DNA of 64,000 bases from Halalkalibacter alkalisediminis (lineage in GTDB: Bacteria; Bacillota; Bacilli; Bacillales; Bacillaceae_D). Numbering within the stretch: position 1 is the first letter of the stretch; the number at the start of each line of letters is the position of its first letter. Position numbers and translations under genes: made by a program. The notes below the pieces were generated by a model. That model ran no database searches. It was not told the origin of the DNA and saw only the letters and a program-made list of their open reading frames with translations. Shown in pieces: positions 43,473-53,491 of the stretch. Location of the stretch: assembly GCF_028610705.1 (NCBI RefSeq), contig NZ_JAQQWT010000016.1, positions 33,212-97,211 of the forward strand, written 5' to 3'.

Positions 43473-44303
43473 CTAGCCTTTTACTGAACCTGATGACAAT
43501 CCTGCAATAAAGTATTTCTGTAAAATGAGAAACAACACAATCATTGGTAACGAGGCCATGAGTGCAGCAGCCGCTACTAAGTTTAGATTGTTTTGATTTT
43601 CACCAAAGAAGCTAGCTAATGTTACCGTTAATGTGTGTACACTTTTATCTTGTAAGAAGAAAATAGCAAACTGGTAATCGTTCCAAATGAATACACATGA
43701 AATAATTAAGACCGTTGCGGTTACTGGCTTTAATAACGGAAAGATAATATTAAAAAAGATTCTAATGGTGCTCGCTCCATCAATTTTCGCAGCCTCTTCT
43801 AATTCTTTTGGAATGGTTGAGCGAATAAAACCCGCATATAAAAAGATCGTTAACGGTAGATAAGCTGCGACGTTATTAAAAATCGCGATCTCATGAGTGT
43901 TGACCATCCCCATATTAACGACCAATTGATACAACGGCACTAATGCCGTTAAAGGAGGAATCACCATAATGGAAATAAAAATGTAATACACCACTTTATT
44001 CAATTTCGTCTTCACTCGAGCTAACGGATAGGCCGCCATTGACCCTACAAGAATAAGGAGAATAGCCGCTCCTGCCGTAATGATCATCGAGTTCATAAAA
44101 GCATTTGCTAAATTGGCACGTTCCCAGGCACGAGCGAAGTTCTCTAATGTAAAATAGTCTGGAAACACCCACCTCGAGCTAAAATCATTACTAACTTTTA
44201 ATGAGGTTGTGGCGAGAATGTAGAAAGGGATGATATGAATCAGACAAATGAGAAAGGCTACAATCGTTAAGATCATCTTTTGGGATTGCTTCAGTTGATT
44301 CAT
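43473..44303 (-). CDS. melC: melibiose/raffinose ABC transporter permease (MelC/AmyC)
   Basis: The 276-residue MalG-type permease has six membrane segments, the EAA loop EEAAKIDGASTIRIFFNIIFPLLKP and the C-terminus AGLSSGSVKG. It starts one base after the melD stop, with AAGGAGG upstream. The order regulator, binding protein, two permeases, alpha-galactosidase equals the melREDCA (msmR-msmE-amyD-amyC-melA) cluster of B. subtilis. It forms the import channel with MelD. Confidence 0.9.
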   Translation of the reverse strand: MNQLKQSQKMILTIVAFLICLIHIIPFYILATTSLKVSNDFSSRWVFPDYFTLENFARAWERANLANAFMNSMIITAGAAILLILVGSMAAYPLARVKTKLNKVVYYIFISIMVIPPLTALVPLYQLVVNMGMVNTHEIAIFNNVAAYLPLTIFLYAGFIRSTIPKELEEAAKIDGASTIRIFFNIIFPLLKPVTATVLIISCVFIWNDYQFAIFFLQDKSVHTLTVTLASFFGENQNNLNLVAAAALMASLPMIVLFLILQKYFIAGLSSGSVKG

Positions 44304-45230
44304 TTATGCCTCTACCTCCTTACGTTTGAAGTATACAAGCGCCAACAAGCTAATAATTAAAATGATCGTCGCCATTAACACCCCTTGGGTTGCTGCATAT
44401 CCAGCATCTTGCCTTCTAAAGTAAAGGGAATACATAAAAGTAGACATCGATTGGGACGCATTTCCTGGTCCCCCACCCGTCAATGAAATAATCACATCAA
44501 ACAATTTCAGGCCGCCTATTACATTTAAAACGACATTTATTGTAATAGCCGGTGCCAATAAAGGCAGAGTTATATTTTTAAACTGAGCAAACGGTGACGC
44601 CCCATCAATCGTAGCGGCTTCATAATAATCTTTAGATATACTTTGTAGGCCTGCTAAGTAAATGATCATCGCAATTCCTACAAATTGATACGTGTTCACT
44701 AATACGATAATCCATGGATTGAAGGATGCATTCCCTAAAGCGTTAATACGGTCAAACCCAAGAAACATTAAAAGGTCATTTAATGCTCCCCCTTGATAAG
44801 CGAAGAAAAAGTACCAAATATACCCCATAATTAAAGGACTTATAATAACAGGCAAATAAACAATGGTTCTAGTAAATGCTTTCATTTTAATGCTTTGATT
44901 TAACAACAAAGCATACAATAGTCCAATGACAGTCTGAAAAACGGTACTACCAATTCCATAAAGCAACGTATTTTTGACGACAAGCCATGTTGTAGGGTCT
45001 GAGAACATCCTTGCATATTGCTCGAGACCGACCCAATTATAATTTTGCGAAAAGCCATTCCAATCCGTAAACGTAATTTTGATTCCATTTAAAAATGGAT
45101 AAATGATAAACAAGCTCACGAAACATAAGGCTGGGATATACATCCACATAAGAGACGATTCTTTCTTTTGTTTTATTTTTGGTGCTTTATTGGTGACCAC
45201 GACTTTGCTCCCCGCTACAGTTTGACTCAT
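44304..45230 (-). CDS. melD: melibiose/raffinose ABC transporter permease (MelD/AmyD)
   Basis: The 308-residue MalF-type permease has a basic N-terminus ([11 protein letters not shown]), six membrane segments and the EAA loop [40 protein letters not shown] is the usual late motif. The ribosome site AAAGGAG precedes the ATG. It pairs with MelC. Like every importer in the window it lacks an ATPase partner in its operon, so a shared MsmX-type ATPase is expected. Confidence 0.9.
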   Translation of the reverse strand: MSQTVAGSKVVVTNKAPKIKQKKESSLMWMYIPALCFVSLFIIYPFLNGIKITFTDWNGFSQNYNWVGLEQYARMFSDPTTWLVVKNTLLYGIGSTVFQTVIGLLYALLLNQSIKMKAFTRTIVYLPVIISPLIMGYIWYFFFAYQGGALNDLLMFLGFDRINALGNASFNPWIIVLVNTYQFVGIAMIIYLAGLQSISKDYYEAATIDGASPFAQFKNITLPLLAPAITINVVLNVIGGLKLFDVIISLTGGGPGNASQSMSTFMYSLYFRRQDAGYAATQGVLMATIILIISLLALVYFKRKEVEA

Positions 45231-45279
45231 GTTCTCAACTCCTTTAAGTAGAGTCCCCCATCCAAGAGTTCTTTTTGAA

Positions 45280-45308
45280 AAAGGGGACAGACTTTAGTCT
45301 CCTGCCCC
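45280..45308 (-). promoter_or_regulatory. hairpin with T-run between melE and melD (attenuator)
   Basis: On the minus strand GGGGCAGGAGACT pairs with AGTCTGTCCCC, followed by TTTTTC. It lies between the binding-protein and permease genes and should reduce read-through, favouring melE. Confidence 0.7.
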
Positions 45309-45339
45309 ATTTTCATGATCGTCTTGAACAAAGCTAGAC

Positions 45340-46596
45340 TTATTGATTTCTTAAGCGAAGATATTCCGATTGCATCTCCTCTGATACCTGCTCGGCTGTT
45401 TTTGTACCAGAAAGCAACTCTTGACCAGTTATAGCATACACATCCCACATTCCACTTGGTAAGTAAACACGGTCAAAGTAAGGTTGAATCTCGACATGAG
45501 CCCATTTATCATAAAACTCAGAGTAATAGTTTTCAGTTTCAACACTCGTTACTCCTGCTGGTAATGACGTTGCTTCTGCTAATTTTTTAGCATTTTTGGG
45601 CTGAGCAAGGAATTCGATAAATTGTTTCGCTTCTTCTACATTCTTTGAGTCTTTAAAAACAGCAAACGTGTTCCGTTCTCCTCCGATCCAACTTGGCTCA
45701 TCCCCTTCCCAAAAGGCAGGTACTGGAACAGCTCCAACTTGAATGTCAGGGTTAAGCTCCGTTACCGCTGGTCCGAAAGCTCCACCTGCAAAAGTAAAAG
45801 CTATTTTGTTTTGAGCCATTAATTCAATTCTCTGAGCTTCACTAGCAGTTAATACATCGGTATTTAGTAACTCTTTTTCTTGCAATTCTTTTAAGAATTC
45901 AGGAAGAGCCGTGTATGTAGACCAATCAACTGAGCCATCTAGCAACTCTGATTCATAGTTATGACTGTCAGCCGTTACTAATAAAGGAGTCGATAATTGA
46001 TCAAGGATTTGTGCGATCGTATACTGATTACTACCAGGAATCCAAAGTGGAGTCACTTCTCCATTCCCTTTTTCTTTGACCGTTTCCATTGCATCGACCC
46101 ATTCGTCGACCGTCGTAGGAAGTTCGATCCCGTACTCCTCTAATAAAGTGGCATTATACATAATTCCATCCTTTGCTTGGTTGATTGGAAAGGCGTATAC
46201 TTTGCCATCTTCATCTTTTAGTATCGGGGCCATGGCTGGATCAAAATGCTCAACCCAATCCATATTACTTAGATCGGCTACATACTCACCGTAACGATTG
46301 ATCGCCCAGCCATGTGTATCAAATAAATCTGGAAGATCATTTGATGCCATTCTTACTCGCATTTGATCCTCATAACCCGTTCCTGGAAAGTTAATATCAA
46401 TTGAAATTCCTGTCTCGTCTTCAAAAGCTTGAGCTACTTCTTCAATGGCCTCTTTTTCAGCATCCTCTGACACTCCGGAGTAAAGTGTTAACGCATTACT
46501 AGAATCACCTGATCCAGCAGTAGAATCCCCACCACAAGCAGTTAAAATCATTGCACTCATTAAAATACTAGTGAATGTACCCATTCTTTTTTTCAT
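45340..46596 (-). CDS. melE: melibiose/raffinose-binding lipoprotein (MelE/MsmE)
   Basis: The 418-residue lipoprotein (lipobox ILTAC) is a family 1 solute-binding protein: ALTLYSGVSEDAEKEAI, MYNATLLEEYGIELPTTVDEW, KIAFTFAGGAFGP, then IGGERNTFAVFKDSKNVEEA. It captures alpha-galactosides for MelD-MelC. Its promoter region carries a cre-like site and a shared AT-rich motif also found in front of the LacI-type regulator gene. Assignment rests on synteny with B. subtilis mel genes. Confidence 0.88.
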   Translation of the reverse strand: MKKRMGTFTSILMSAMILTACGGDSTAGSGDSSNALTLYSGVSEDAEKEAIEEVAQAFEDETGISIDINFPGTGYEDQMRVRMASNDLPDLFDTHGWAINRYGEYVADLSNMDWVEHFDPAMAPILKDEDGKVYAFPINQAKDGIMYNATLLEEYGIELPTTVDEWVDAMETVKEKGNGEVTPLWIPGSNQYTIAQILDQLSTPLLVTADSHNYESELLDGSVDWSTYTALPEFLKELQEKELLNTDVLTASEAQRIELMAQNKIAFTFAGGAFGPAVTELNPDIQVGAVPVPAFWEGDEPSWIGGERNTFAVFKDSKNVEEAKQFIEFLAQPKNAKKLAEATSLPAGVTSVETENYYSEFYDKWAHVEIQPYFDRVYLPSGMWDVYAITGQELLSGTKTAEQVSEEMQSEYLRLRNQ

Positions 46597-46680
46597 TCAT
46601 ATCCCCCTAGATTTTTTTAGATTTTTACCCTTTTCCTGTGCAATACAACTACGTGTTCACTCTCCTTTTGCCCCCTATCA

Positions 46681-46694
46681 GTTAAGCGCTTTCA
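46681..46694 (-). promoter_or_regulatory. cre-like site upstream of melE
   Basis: On the minus strand TGAAAGCGCTTAAC matches the CcpA consensus core (TGAAAGCGCT) but misses two of the terminal bases. Located 85 bases upstream of melE. Confidence 0.45.
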
Positions 46695-46739
46695 ACAGAT
46701 GCGAAAAATATAAAATGATTATAGTCATTCGCGCCGTGT

Positions 46740-46776
46740 AATTTATTTACTAAATTTATTAACTTTATTAAGTAAA
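46740..46776. promoter_or_regulatory. candidate MelR operator upstream of melE
   Basis: AATTTAGTAAAT (minus strand) lies here and nearly recurs as AATTTAGTTAAT (plus strand, about 47976-47987) just upstream of the LacI-type regulator gene. A symmetric TTTACT...AGTAAA arrangement surrounds it. Shared motif plus position suggests an operator; AT-richness limits confidence. Confidence 0.35.
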
Positions 46777-46839
46777 ATAATAACTTATATAGATTTTAAT
46801 TTCAATGCCTTTTTTGGAATTATTTAAATATTTTATAAA

Positions 46840-46871
46840 AAAAAAGAGCCTTTTACAAAAAGACTCTTTGA
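46840..46871 (-). terminator. terminator of the LacI-type regulator gene
   Basis: On the minus strand AAAGAGTCTTTT pairs with AAAAGGCTCTTT (one mismatch, 3-base loop) and a run of nine T follows. It separates melR from melE. Confidence 0.82.
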
Positions 46872-46899
46872 CTAAACTTCAATCGTCAAATTCCTCATC

Positions 46900-47952
<1,053 letters not shown>

Positions 47953-48095
47953 TTAAGTAAATTAATAAGTAAATAATTTAGTTAATGTTTTATTGAATTG
48001 TAGCATGTATGACCATTTAATACAATGAGCATATTCTTTAGAAAAAATTGGATATTATGCTACTCTTATTAAAAAGAAAGAAAAGGAGATCTATC

Positions 48096-48659
48096 ATGTC
48101 CCTAAAAAGTTGGTTTTCTAAAGGAATATCTTACACGGAATATGTGGAGAACATGCAAGTGAATCGCGCTGAATTAGAGGGGGTTTACTAGCAAGTCAAG
48201 TTGAATGCCAATGAGATTAAGTATTTTTCACACTTGAAGGAGAAGAACCTTCGTATGGTGTCGCTAACTGCGGATTGGTGTGGGGATGCAGCGTTATGTG
48301 TACCTATTATGCAACGGATTGCAGAACTCGCTTCAATCGAAACAAGATTTCTCATCCGTGATGAGAATTTAGAGCTCATGGATCAATATTTAACTAACGG
48401 TACAGCCCGTTCGATTCCGATTTTTATTTTAACAAATGAACTTGGGGACGAACTAGCTGTATGGGGGCCACGTTCACCAGAAGTACAACAATGGGTGACA
48501 GAACATAAAACGAAGCTACCCGAACAAGGCGCTCCTGATTTTGCAGAAAAGCAAAAGGAAATGTTTGCAGCATTTAAGAAAACAATCACAACGGATCCTG
48601 CTGTTTGGACATCCGTGATTCGAGATATCCGAAATCGATTTGAGACTCATTTAAGTTAG
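48096..48659 (+). pseudogene. thioredoxin-like family gene interrupted by TAG at codon 32
   Basis: ATG at 48096, with AAAAGGAG upstream, opens MSLKSWFSKGISYTEYVENM... and meets TAG at 48189-48191. The same frame then continues QVKLNANEIKYF to 48659. The full protein would have about 187 residues. The downstream part has the thioredoxin-like signature LTADWCGDAALCVPI, with Cys spaced differently from CxxC, and TARSIPIFIL at the cis-Pro position. CAG to TAG is one base change. The 152-residue downstream segment could perhaps be reinitiated, as it still contains the thioredoxin fold core, so loss of function is likely but not certain. Confidence 0.78.
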
Positions 48660-48678
48660 AATACGGCGCAGATAGAAA

Positions 48679-48724
48679 AATGCCTGTCACTTGTCGAATC
48701 CGACAAGTGACAGGCATTCATTTT
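48679..48724 (+). terminator. terminator after the thioredoxin-like gene
   Basis: AATGCCTGTCACTTGTCG (48679-48696) and CGACAAGTGACAGGCATT (48701-48718) form a perfect 18-bp stem with a 4-base loop, then CATTTT. It is one of several terminators in the window with a CCTGTCAC-type stem. Confidence 0.88.
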
Positions 48725-48794
48725 AGCTCTTTCTTACTAGCAGGTTGATGAAATTAGGAGAGAAAATCCTACCCTTTTCTTTTCTGGTCTCCCA

Positions 48795-50339
48795 TCAAGG
48801 CCGAGATAAAACAGCTTTGTTACGTCCTTCTTTTTTAGCTTCATATAGAGCATGATCTACACGCCTAAAAAAGGAACTGATGTCTTCGTTATCATCATAG
48901 GTACCTACTCCTAACGAAAATGTGATTGATCGACCCGTTGGACTAATGGTATGACTAATCGTTTCACGCATTCTCTCAGCAATCTTCATTGCTTCAACCG
49001 CGTTGGTCTCCGATAGTAATACAACAAATTCCTCACCACCAAACCTTGCACAAACATCATCAGCTCGTATAAATTCTCTCATCTTAGTAGATAAAAAAAT
49101 TAAGACTTCATCTCCTATTTGATGCCCAAATTCGTCATTTACCTTTTTAAAATAATCGATATCAATGACAATGAGGGAGAAATGTCCTTTTTCACTTTTC
49201 CATTTCTCTAATGTCTCTTCTAAATGCCTTCGGTTTGCTAAACCTGTAAGTGGATCGGTCAAAGACTTCATTTTATAATTGTGAATACTCTTTTCTTGCT
49301 TTTTTGCAAAGCTTTCTAACGTTTTGTTTAATTGCTCTGCTTCAAAATACCATGTAGCAATCGGTGGCTTTACCTGCCCCTCACTGTCTGAAGAATAATT
49401 AAGGGCAAATAAAGCTAATTTACGAAGCGGTGCTGCCAATTTCCTTGTTAAAAAGATCGTAATCATAATGAAGAAAAGAACAAATGGGATCGAGTACATA
49501 AATATTTTTTTTACCATGTCCCCTACTGGAGCAACGGCAACTTCATAAGGGGTTTGAGATACAACTCCCCACTGACTTGAGGGGATGTAGGTATATCCCG
49601 CCAGAAAATCAATCCCCTTTGAATTCGTAACAAATTGAGCCCCACTTTGACCATTCATTAATTGTTCAATCACTTCATTATCTTCAACCTTTTCACCAAT
49701 TCGATTGACATCTGGGTGATAGATTAATGTACCACTTTTATCTACAACATAGACATACGAACCATCCTTTGCATAATGTTCACCCAGGATCGTCTTTATT
49801 ATATTTTCCTCTTGTAAATAAATCGTTCCCGCTAGAAATCCCAAGTATTCCCTGTCACTTCCCCATAAAGGGGTAGAAACCATTAGAATTAGTCGATTGG
49901 TGATGGCGGTATAAGGAGCTGTAATGAGCGTCGTCTTTTGCTTTAACGATTCTACTGCCCCTAAAGACGTTAGTGTTTCACCCTCAAACCCTACATATGG
50001 AGTGGCACTTAGAATAACACCTTCACGATTAACCACCGCGAGTGAATTAAAATTCTGACTACTCTTCAAAAATCGTTCTAATTTTCCATCTATGATTTCA
50101 GGCTTATCGATATCATGGACGACATCAAATTCTCTTTGTTCTAGAATTTGTTTCATGGAAGTAAATACTTCATCCGTTACTTGTGCAAGCTTTTCAGAAT
50201 ACACTCTGTTAATCTCTAGTGAATGATTGACTAAGTTTTCTCTTGTTACAAGATAGGCGGAAAATAAAGTACTACATAAAATGCCTACAATAACAAAAGC
50301 TGTGAGTAAAAAAATCCAGAAACTTAACGTTTTTTTCAT
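48795..50339 (-). CDS. membrane diguanylate cyclase (dCache-GGDEF)
   Basis: From the ATG at 50339 (after GAGGGAGA) the protein has 514 residues. TM1 is near 7-30, a dCache-type extracellular sensor spans about 35-275, TM2 is near 285-305, and a GGDEF domain fills the last 170 residues (LTDPLTGLANRR, then RFGGEEFVVL). The GGEEF active site is intact, so it should make cyclic di-GMP from GTP. No inhibitory RxxD was seen just before the motif. It is monocistronic. The ligand is unknown. Confidence 0.92.
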   Translation of the reverse strand: MKKTLSFWIFLLTAFVIVGILCSTLFSAYLVTRENLVNHSLEINRVYSEKLAQVTDEVFTSMKQILEQREFDVVHDIDKPEIIDGKLERFLKSSQNFNSLAVVNREGVILSATPYVGFEGETLTSLGAVESLKQKTTLITAPYTAITNRLILMVSTPLWGSDREYLGFLAGTIYLQEENIIKTILGEHYAKDGSYVYVVDKSGTLIYHPDVNRIGEKVEDNEVIEQLMNGQSGAQFVTNSKGIDFLAGYTYIPSSQWGVVSQTPYEVAVAPVGDMVKKIFMYSIPFVLFFIMITIFLTRKLAAPLRKLALFALNYSSDSEGQVKPPIATWYFEAEQLNKTLESFAKKQEKSIHNYKMKSLTDPLTGLANRRHLEETLEKWKSEKGHFSLIVIDIDYFKKVNDEFGHQIGDEVLIFLSTKMREFIRADDVCARFGGEEFVVLLSETNAVEAMKIAERMRETISHTISPTGRSITFSLGVGTYDDNEDISSFFRRVDHALYEAKKEGRNKAVLSRP

Positions 50340-50436
50340 AAGTCTCCCTCTAACCATTACTATTTTACAACAGAATCCATTGTATCATTAAAAGGGTATT
50401 TTATCTTTTAAAATTCTCCTTCCCTTGATAATTAAA

Positions 50437-50474
50437 AAAAGCCCCTGACTTATCAAATTCGACAAGTCGCAGGC
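50437..50474 (-). terminator. terminator-like hairpin downstream of the ArsR gene
   Basis: On the minus strand GCCTGCGACTTGTC pairs with GATAAGTCAGGGGC and a run of seven T follows. It is 280 bases past the ArsR-type gene and belongs to the same stem family as the one at 48679. Confidence 0.7.
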
Positions 50475-50755
50475 ACCAACTTTTTATAGATTACTTTTTT
50501 CACTTGCAAAGCATAAACCTTTGGCTTCAAGAGCTAGTATTCTCTTATAGCCTTAGGCCCTACACCATGTAGTTTTGAAACCTCTTTCTCACTAAGGCTG
50601 GTGCAGAGTTCGAGCCTTAATATCCAGCCCCTTTAAGTGCTCGTAATGCAGGTTTACTTCATTTAGCAGGAAGTTCAAATTTTTCGTCACGTTTATTTAA
50701 TGTCAAGGGTATTCACCTTTAATAGAAGATTTACACCTAAGACGGTATTCTCTTA
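50475..50755. other. intergenic stretch without recognisable gene
   Basis: About 280 bases between a terminator-like hairpin and the ArsR-type gene. I see no open frame with a ribosome site and no repeat. Confidence 0.4.
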
Positions 50756-51109
50756 TTACTTCGGATCTGACTCAATCCCTTTTATTTCAGCTTCACCTTC
50801 ATTTTCAACCACATGTTTCAGGATGGACAATTTGTTATTCCAAAATTGTTCATAATAAGAAAGCCATTGCTTTAATTCTGCTAAAGGTTCTGGGTGCAAG
50901 CGATAGATTCTTTCTCTACCAACTTTTTCCCCACTGACTAATTTCGCTTCTGAAAGAATGCGCAAATGTTTTGCAACGGCTGTACGACTGATCGGAAAGT
51001 GAGAGGTTATTTCTGATATCGGTAATTCCTGATCAGCTAGTAATCGAATAACCTCTCGTCTAGTTGGATCAGCAATTGCTTGGAATACATCATGCTGTGC
51101 TTGAGACAC
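50756..51109 (-). CDS. ArsR-family transcriptional regulator
   Basis: The 117-residue winged-helix protein (AIADPTRREVIRLLADQELPISEI, then FPISRTAVAKHLRILSEAKLV and RERIYRLHPEPL) belongs to the ArsR subgroup usually encoded with SRPBCC proteins. It has no Cys metal site in the recognition helix, so metal sensing is unlikely. The GTG start at 51107-51109 directly follows the stop codon of the SRPBCC gene, whose end contains the ribosome site GAGGGG: a coupled pair. It probably represses its own operon through repeats at 51564-51609. Confidence 0.87.
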   Translation of the reverse strand: MSQAQHDVFQAIADPTRREVIRLLADQELPISEITSHFPISRTAVAKHLRILSEAKLVSGEKVGRERIYRLHPEPLAELKQWLSYYEQFWNNKLSILKHVVENEGEAEIKGIESDPK

Positions 51110-51529
51110 TTACCCCTCAACAGCCTTTCGAAGTCCTTCATTGACAATACCAACCCAACCATTGTCCATTCTTTCACGAATAACCGAACTTTTCTCGTTC
51201 GCTTTCGGGTTAATCTCATCACTTGATTTCCAACCGCTATGAATCAGGGTAAACTCTGTCTTCTCACCCAGCTCTTTTAAAAGAAACGAAACGACCCAAC
51301 CATCTGTATCCCATGAAAAGGAAATCTTATCTGGTTCCTTCACTTCTAACACTTTGCAAGGCGATGGACCGAACGGAGATTGAATGTAAAAATCATGCCC
51401 TTCTATAGGTTCAAAATCATTTGGCATAAACCAAGATTCAATCCCTTTCGCTGTTGATACAGTATCCCATACTTTTTTGATCGGGGCTTCAAAAATGACG
51501 GTTTGCTTAATATCTTGTAAAGTTTCCAT
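51110..51529 (-). CDS. SRPBCC (AHSA1/START-like) domain protein
   Basis: The 139-residue protein has the AHSA1-type helix-grip fold signature: [25 protein letters not shown] at the start, [18 protein letters not shown] in the middle and a C-terminal long helix ([22 protein letters not shown]). Such proteins bind hydrophobic ligands. They are typically encoded with an ArsR regulator, as here, and may act as its ligand-handling partner. It is the first gene of the pair, with AGAAGGAG before ATG. The physiological ligand is unknown. Confidence 0.85.
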   Translation of the reverse strand: METLQDIKQTVIFEAPIKKVWDTVSTAKGIESWFMPNDFEPIEGHDFYIQSPFGPSPCKVLEVKEPDKISFSWDTDGWVVSFLLKELGEKTEFTLIHSGWKSSDEINPKANEKSSVIRERMDNGWVGIVNEGLRKAVEG

Positions 51530-51563
51530 ATGATTTTCTCCTTCTTTCTATGTATCATAAATA

Positions 51564-51609
51564 AAACCATTTGGTTTCACTTTATATAATACAACACCTT
51601 TTGGTTTCA
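51564..51609 (-). promoter_or_regulatory. direct repeats in the SRPBCC-ArsR promoter
   Basis: TTTGGTTTCA occurs at 51570-51579 and 51600-51609, exactly 30 bases apart (about three helical turns). The first is part of the dyad AAACCA-TT-TGGTTT (51564-51577). The AT-rich spacer contains -10-like words. It is a good candidate ArsR-type operator pair. Confidence 0.55.
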
Positions 51610-51721
51610 TGTATATGATTTGTTATAAACTAAAGAAGTAGGGTTGTTTCCTACGATACAGCCAATTTAATCGAATGCCTTGTCCGTTTTAATTAAAAGT
51701 CCACTCATTATCTATAGGGTT

Positions 51722-52459
51722 TCATCCAAAATAAGTCAAAATCAATGAAGTTAATAATCCTAATGCTGATATGTATCCCACAATAGGCCCCCCTTCTTCA
51801 AAAGCTTCAGGCAACATGGTCGAAGAGACCATTGCAAAAATCCCTCCAGCCGCAAAAGCTCCAATAGAGGTGATTAATATCGTGGAGGAAGCATCAATTA
51901 AAACAAATCCTAAAAGCGAACTTATCGACGATAAAACCAAAACAACGAACCAAAGAAACAATATTTTCCCTTTGTGATATCCATCCTTTTTCAAACCGAT
52001 GCTACTAGACATCGCTTCCGGAAAGTTACTAATAAAAATCGCAATCACAATAACCCAGCTGATCGTATGATTCTCAAGAAGGCTCACGCCAATAATGACG
52101 GATTCAGGAATCGCATCGATCACACTACCTACGAAAATAGCCATACCCGAGTGACCTTTTGGATTCCCTTTTGAACGTTTTCGTTCTTGGCCCCCTTTTT
52201 TACTAATCATCATTTCTACTAAAATAAATAAGGTCGATCCAACTAAAAAACCGATAGACGGATACAGAATCCCTCCGTCTTTAATCGCATCTGATAACAA
52301 CTCAAAGGTGGCTGCTCCGATTAATACACCTGTTCCAAATGCCATAACAAAGGCAGAAATCTTATTAGGAATTTCTTTGTATATTCCTAATAAAGCACCT
52401 AACACAAGCGAGGAACCTGCTACCCCTCCCCACATGGCTGCTGTTAAAGCTGATGACAT
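51722..52459 (-). CDS. ZIP-family-like membrane transporter with atypical metal motifs
   Basis: The 245-residue membrane protein has about eight hydrophobic segments and a short Lys/Arg/Gly-rich loop (SKKGGQERKRSKGNPKGHSG). It fits the ZIP/ZupT layout, with a glycine-rich ATFELLSDAIKDGG and the paired helices SVIDAIPESVIIG and FISNFPEAMSSSIG. In canonical ZIP transporters those helices carry HNxPEG; here His is replaced by Asp or Ser and PEG by PES/PEA. Substrate and even metal transport are thus uncertain. It is monocistronic with a good ribosome site (GATAGGAG). Confidence 0.8.
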   Translation of the reverse strand: MSSALTAAMWGGVAGSSLVLGALLGIYKEIPNKISAFVMAFGTGVLIGAATFELLSDAIKDGGILYPSIGFLVGSTLFILVEMMISKKGGQERKRSKGNPKGHSGMAIFVGSVIDAIPESVIIGVSLLENHTISWVIVIAIFISNFPEAMSSSIGLKKDGYHKGKILFLWFVVLVLSSISSLLGFVLIDASSTILITSIGAFAAGGIFAMVSSTMLPEAFEEGGPIVGYISALGLLTSLILTYFG

Positions 52460-52817
52460 GACTTCTCTCCTATCTAGATCGTATAGACAATAAATCCGTC
52501 CTTGATATGGGATTCCAGGAGATCCTCAAAGTGATTCACATTTTTAGAACGGAGTCACTTAAACTTAGGAACCCGAGAAATGTTTGACCGATACATTTAT
52601 GGTGTTCTTTCCATAGACTTATTAGTCACGATTGATTTATTTTTGCGAAGGTCCTTAGCTCAGGCTTAGTCGTTTCTGCTGCTACTCTATTTCAGAGTGG
52701 TATGATTGTTTTATAAGGAATGAGGTGCATTTCCAATTTTAAAAATGGATTTATAACCTTTTTTGATAAAACATATTAGTAAGTAAACTCGTTTTTTTCA
52801 CAGAAAGGAGCAGGTAG
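52460..52817. other. intergenic region between divergent ZIP-like and DinB genes
   Basis: About 360 bases that must contain two promoters. I see no gene, repeat or clear hairpin. Confidence 0.4.
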
Positions 52818-53338
52818 ATGAATTTCAATTTTAAAGAAGGGATTGAAGTGCTTGAGCGTACCCCACAAACTTTGGAGATCTTTTTAGCTGGCTTATCTGA
52901 TGGATGGTTGCAACGAAATGAAGGTGAAGGAACCTGGAATGTCACTGAAGTGATCGAGCATCTTATTGAGGGCGAGAAACATAATTGGATACCAAGGTTA
53001 GAATTCATGCTTCAGGAAGGTGACAGCAAACCATCCCCCCATTTGACCGTTATTCACATTTAAATGAAAGTACCGAAAGATCGTTGGAAGAAAAATGGAT
53101 AGAATTTAAAACGATTAGAATCCAAAATATAGCCAGATTAAAAGGTCTGCTTAACTCTGAATCACTTCTTGAATTGAAAGGCTCCCATCCGGCATTTGGT
53201 GTAGTGAAGGTTAGAGAATTGCTTTCGGCTTGGGTTGTTCATGATTTAACACACATCGCTCAAATGACTCGAGTCATGGCTGATCGATACTGGACAGACA
53301 TTGGACCTTGGTGTGCATATTTAGGGATATTGAAATAG
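52818..53338 (+). pseudogene. DinB-family protein gene with frameshift in a C-tract
   Basis: An ATG at 52818 (ribosome site AAAGGAG) opens a frame reading [16 protein letters not shown]..., [16 protein letters not shown], ending at 53063. The homologous continuation [16 protein letters not shown], then [14 protein letters not shown] and ending AYLGILK at 53338, is in another frame. The two join at a run of six C near 53035-53040; one more C would restore a protein of about 173 residues. The metal-binding His pattern of DinB four-helix proteins (EHLIEGE...HDLTHIA) is then complete. Homopolymer sequencing error is as likely as true loss. Confidence 0.8.
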
Positions 53339-53405
53339 GGAAACTGATTGGATTTTTCGATCTCTACATAATGAATGGTCTTAGAGCCCAGGTCCCCCAT
53401 ACAAA

Positions 53406-53448
53406 AACTGCACCTCCAATTGTTAGAGTCTAACAATTAAGGTGCAGT
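53406..53448. terminator. bidirectional terminator between DinB and aldo/keto reductase relic
   Basis: AACTGCACCT..AATTGTTAGA and TCTAACAATT.AGGTGCAGTT pair over about 20 bp with one small bulge and a very short loop. A-rich and T-rich flanks are modest. Confidence 0.72.
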
Positions 53449-53491
53449 TCACATTAGAGTTTAGTGCTTTTTTATATGGGGTTTCTTATGT

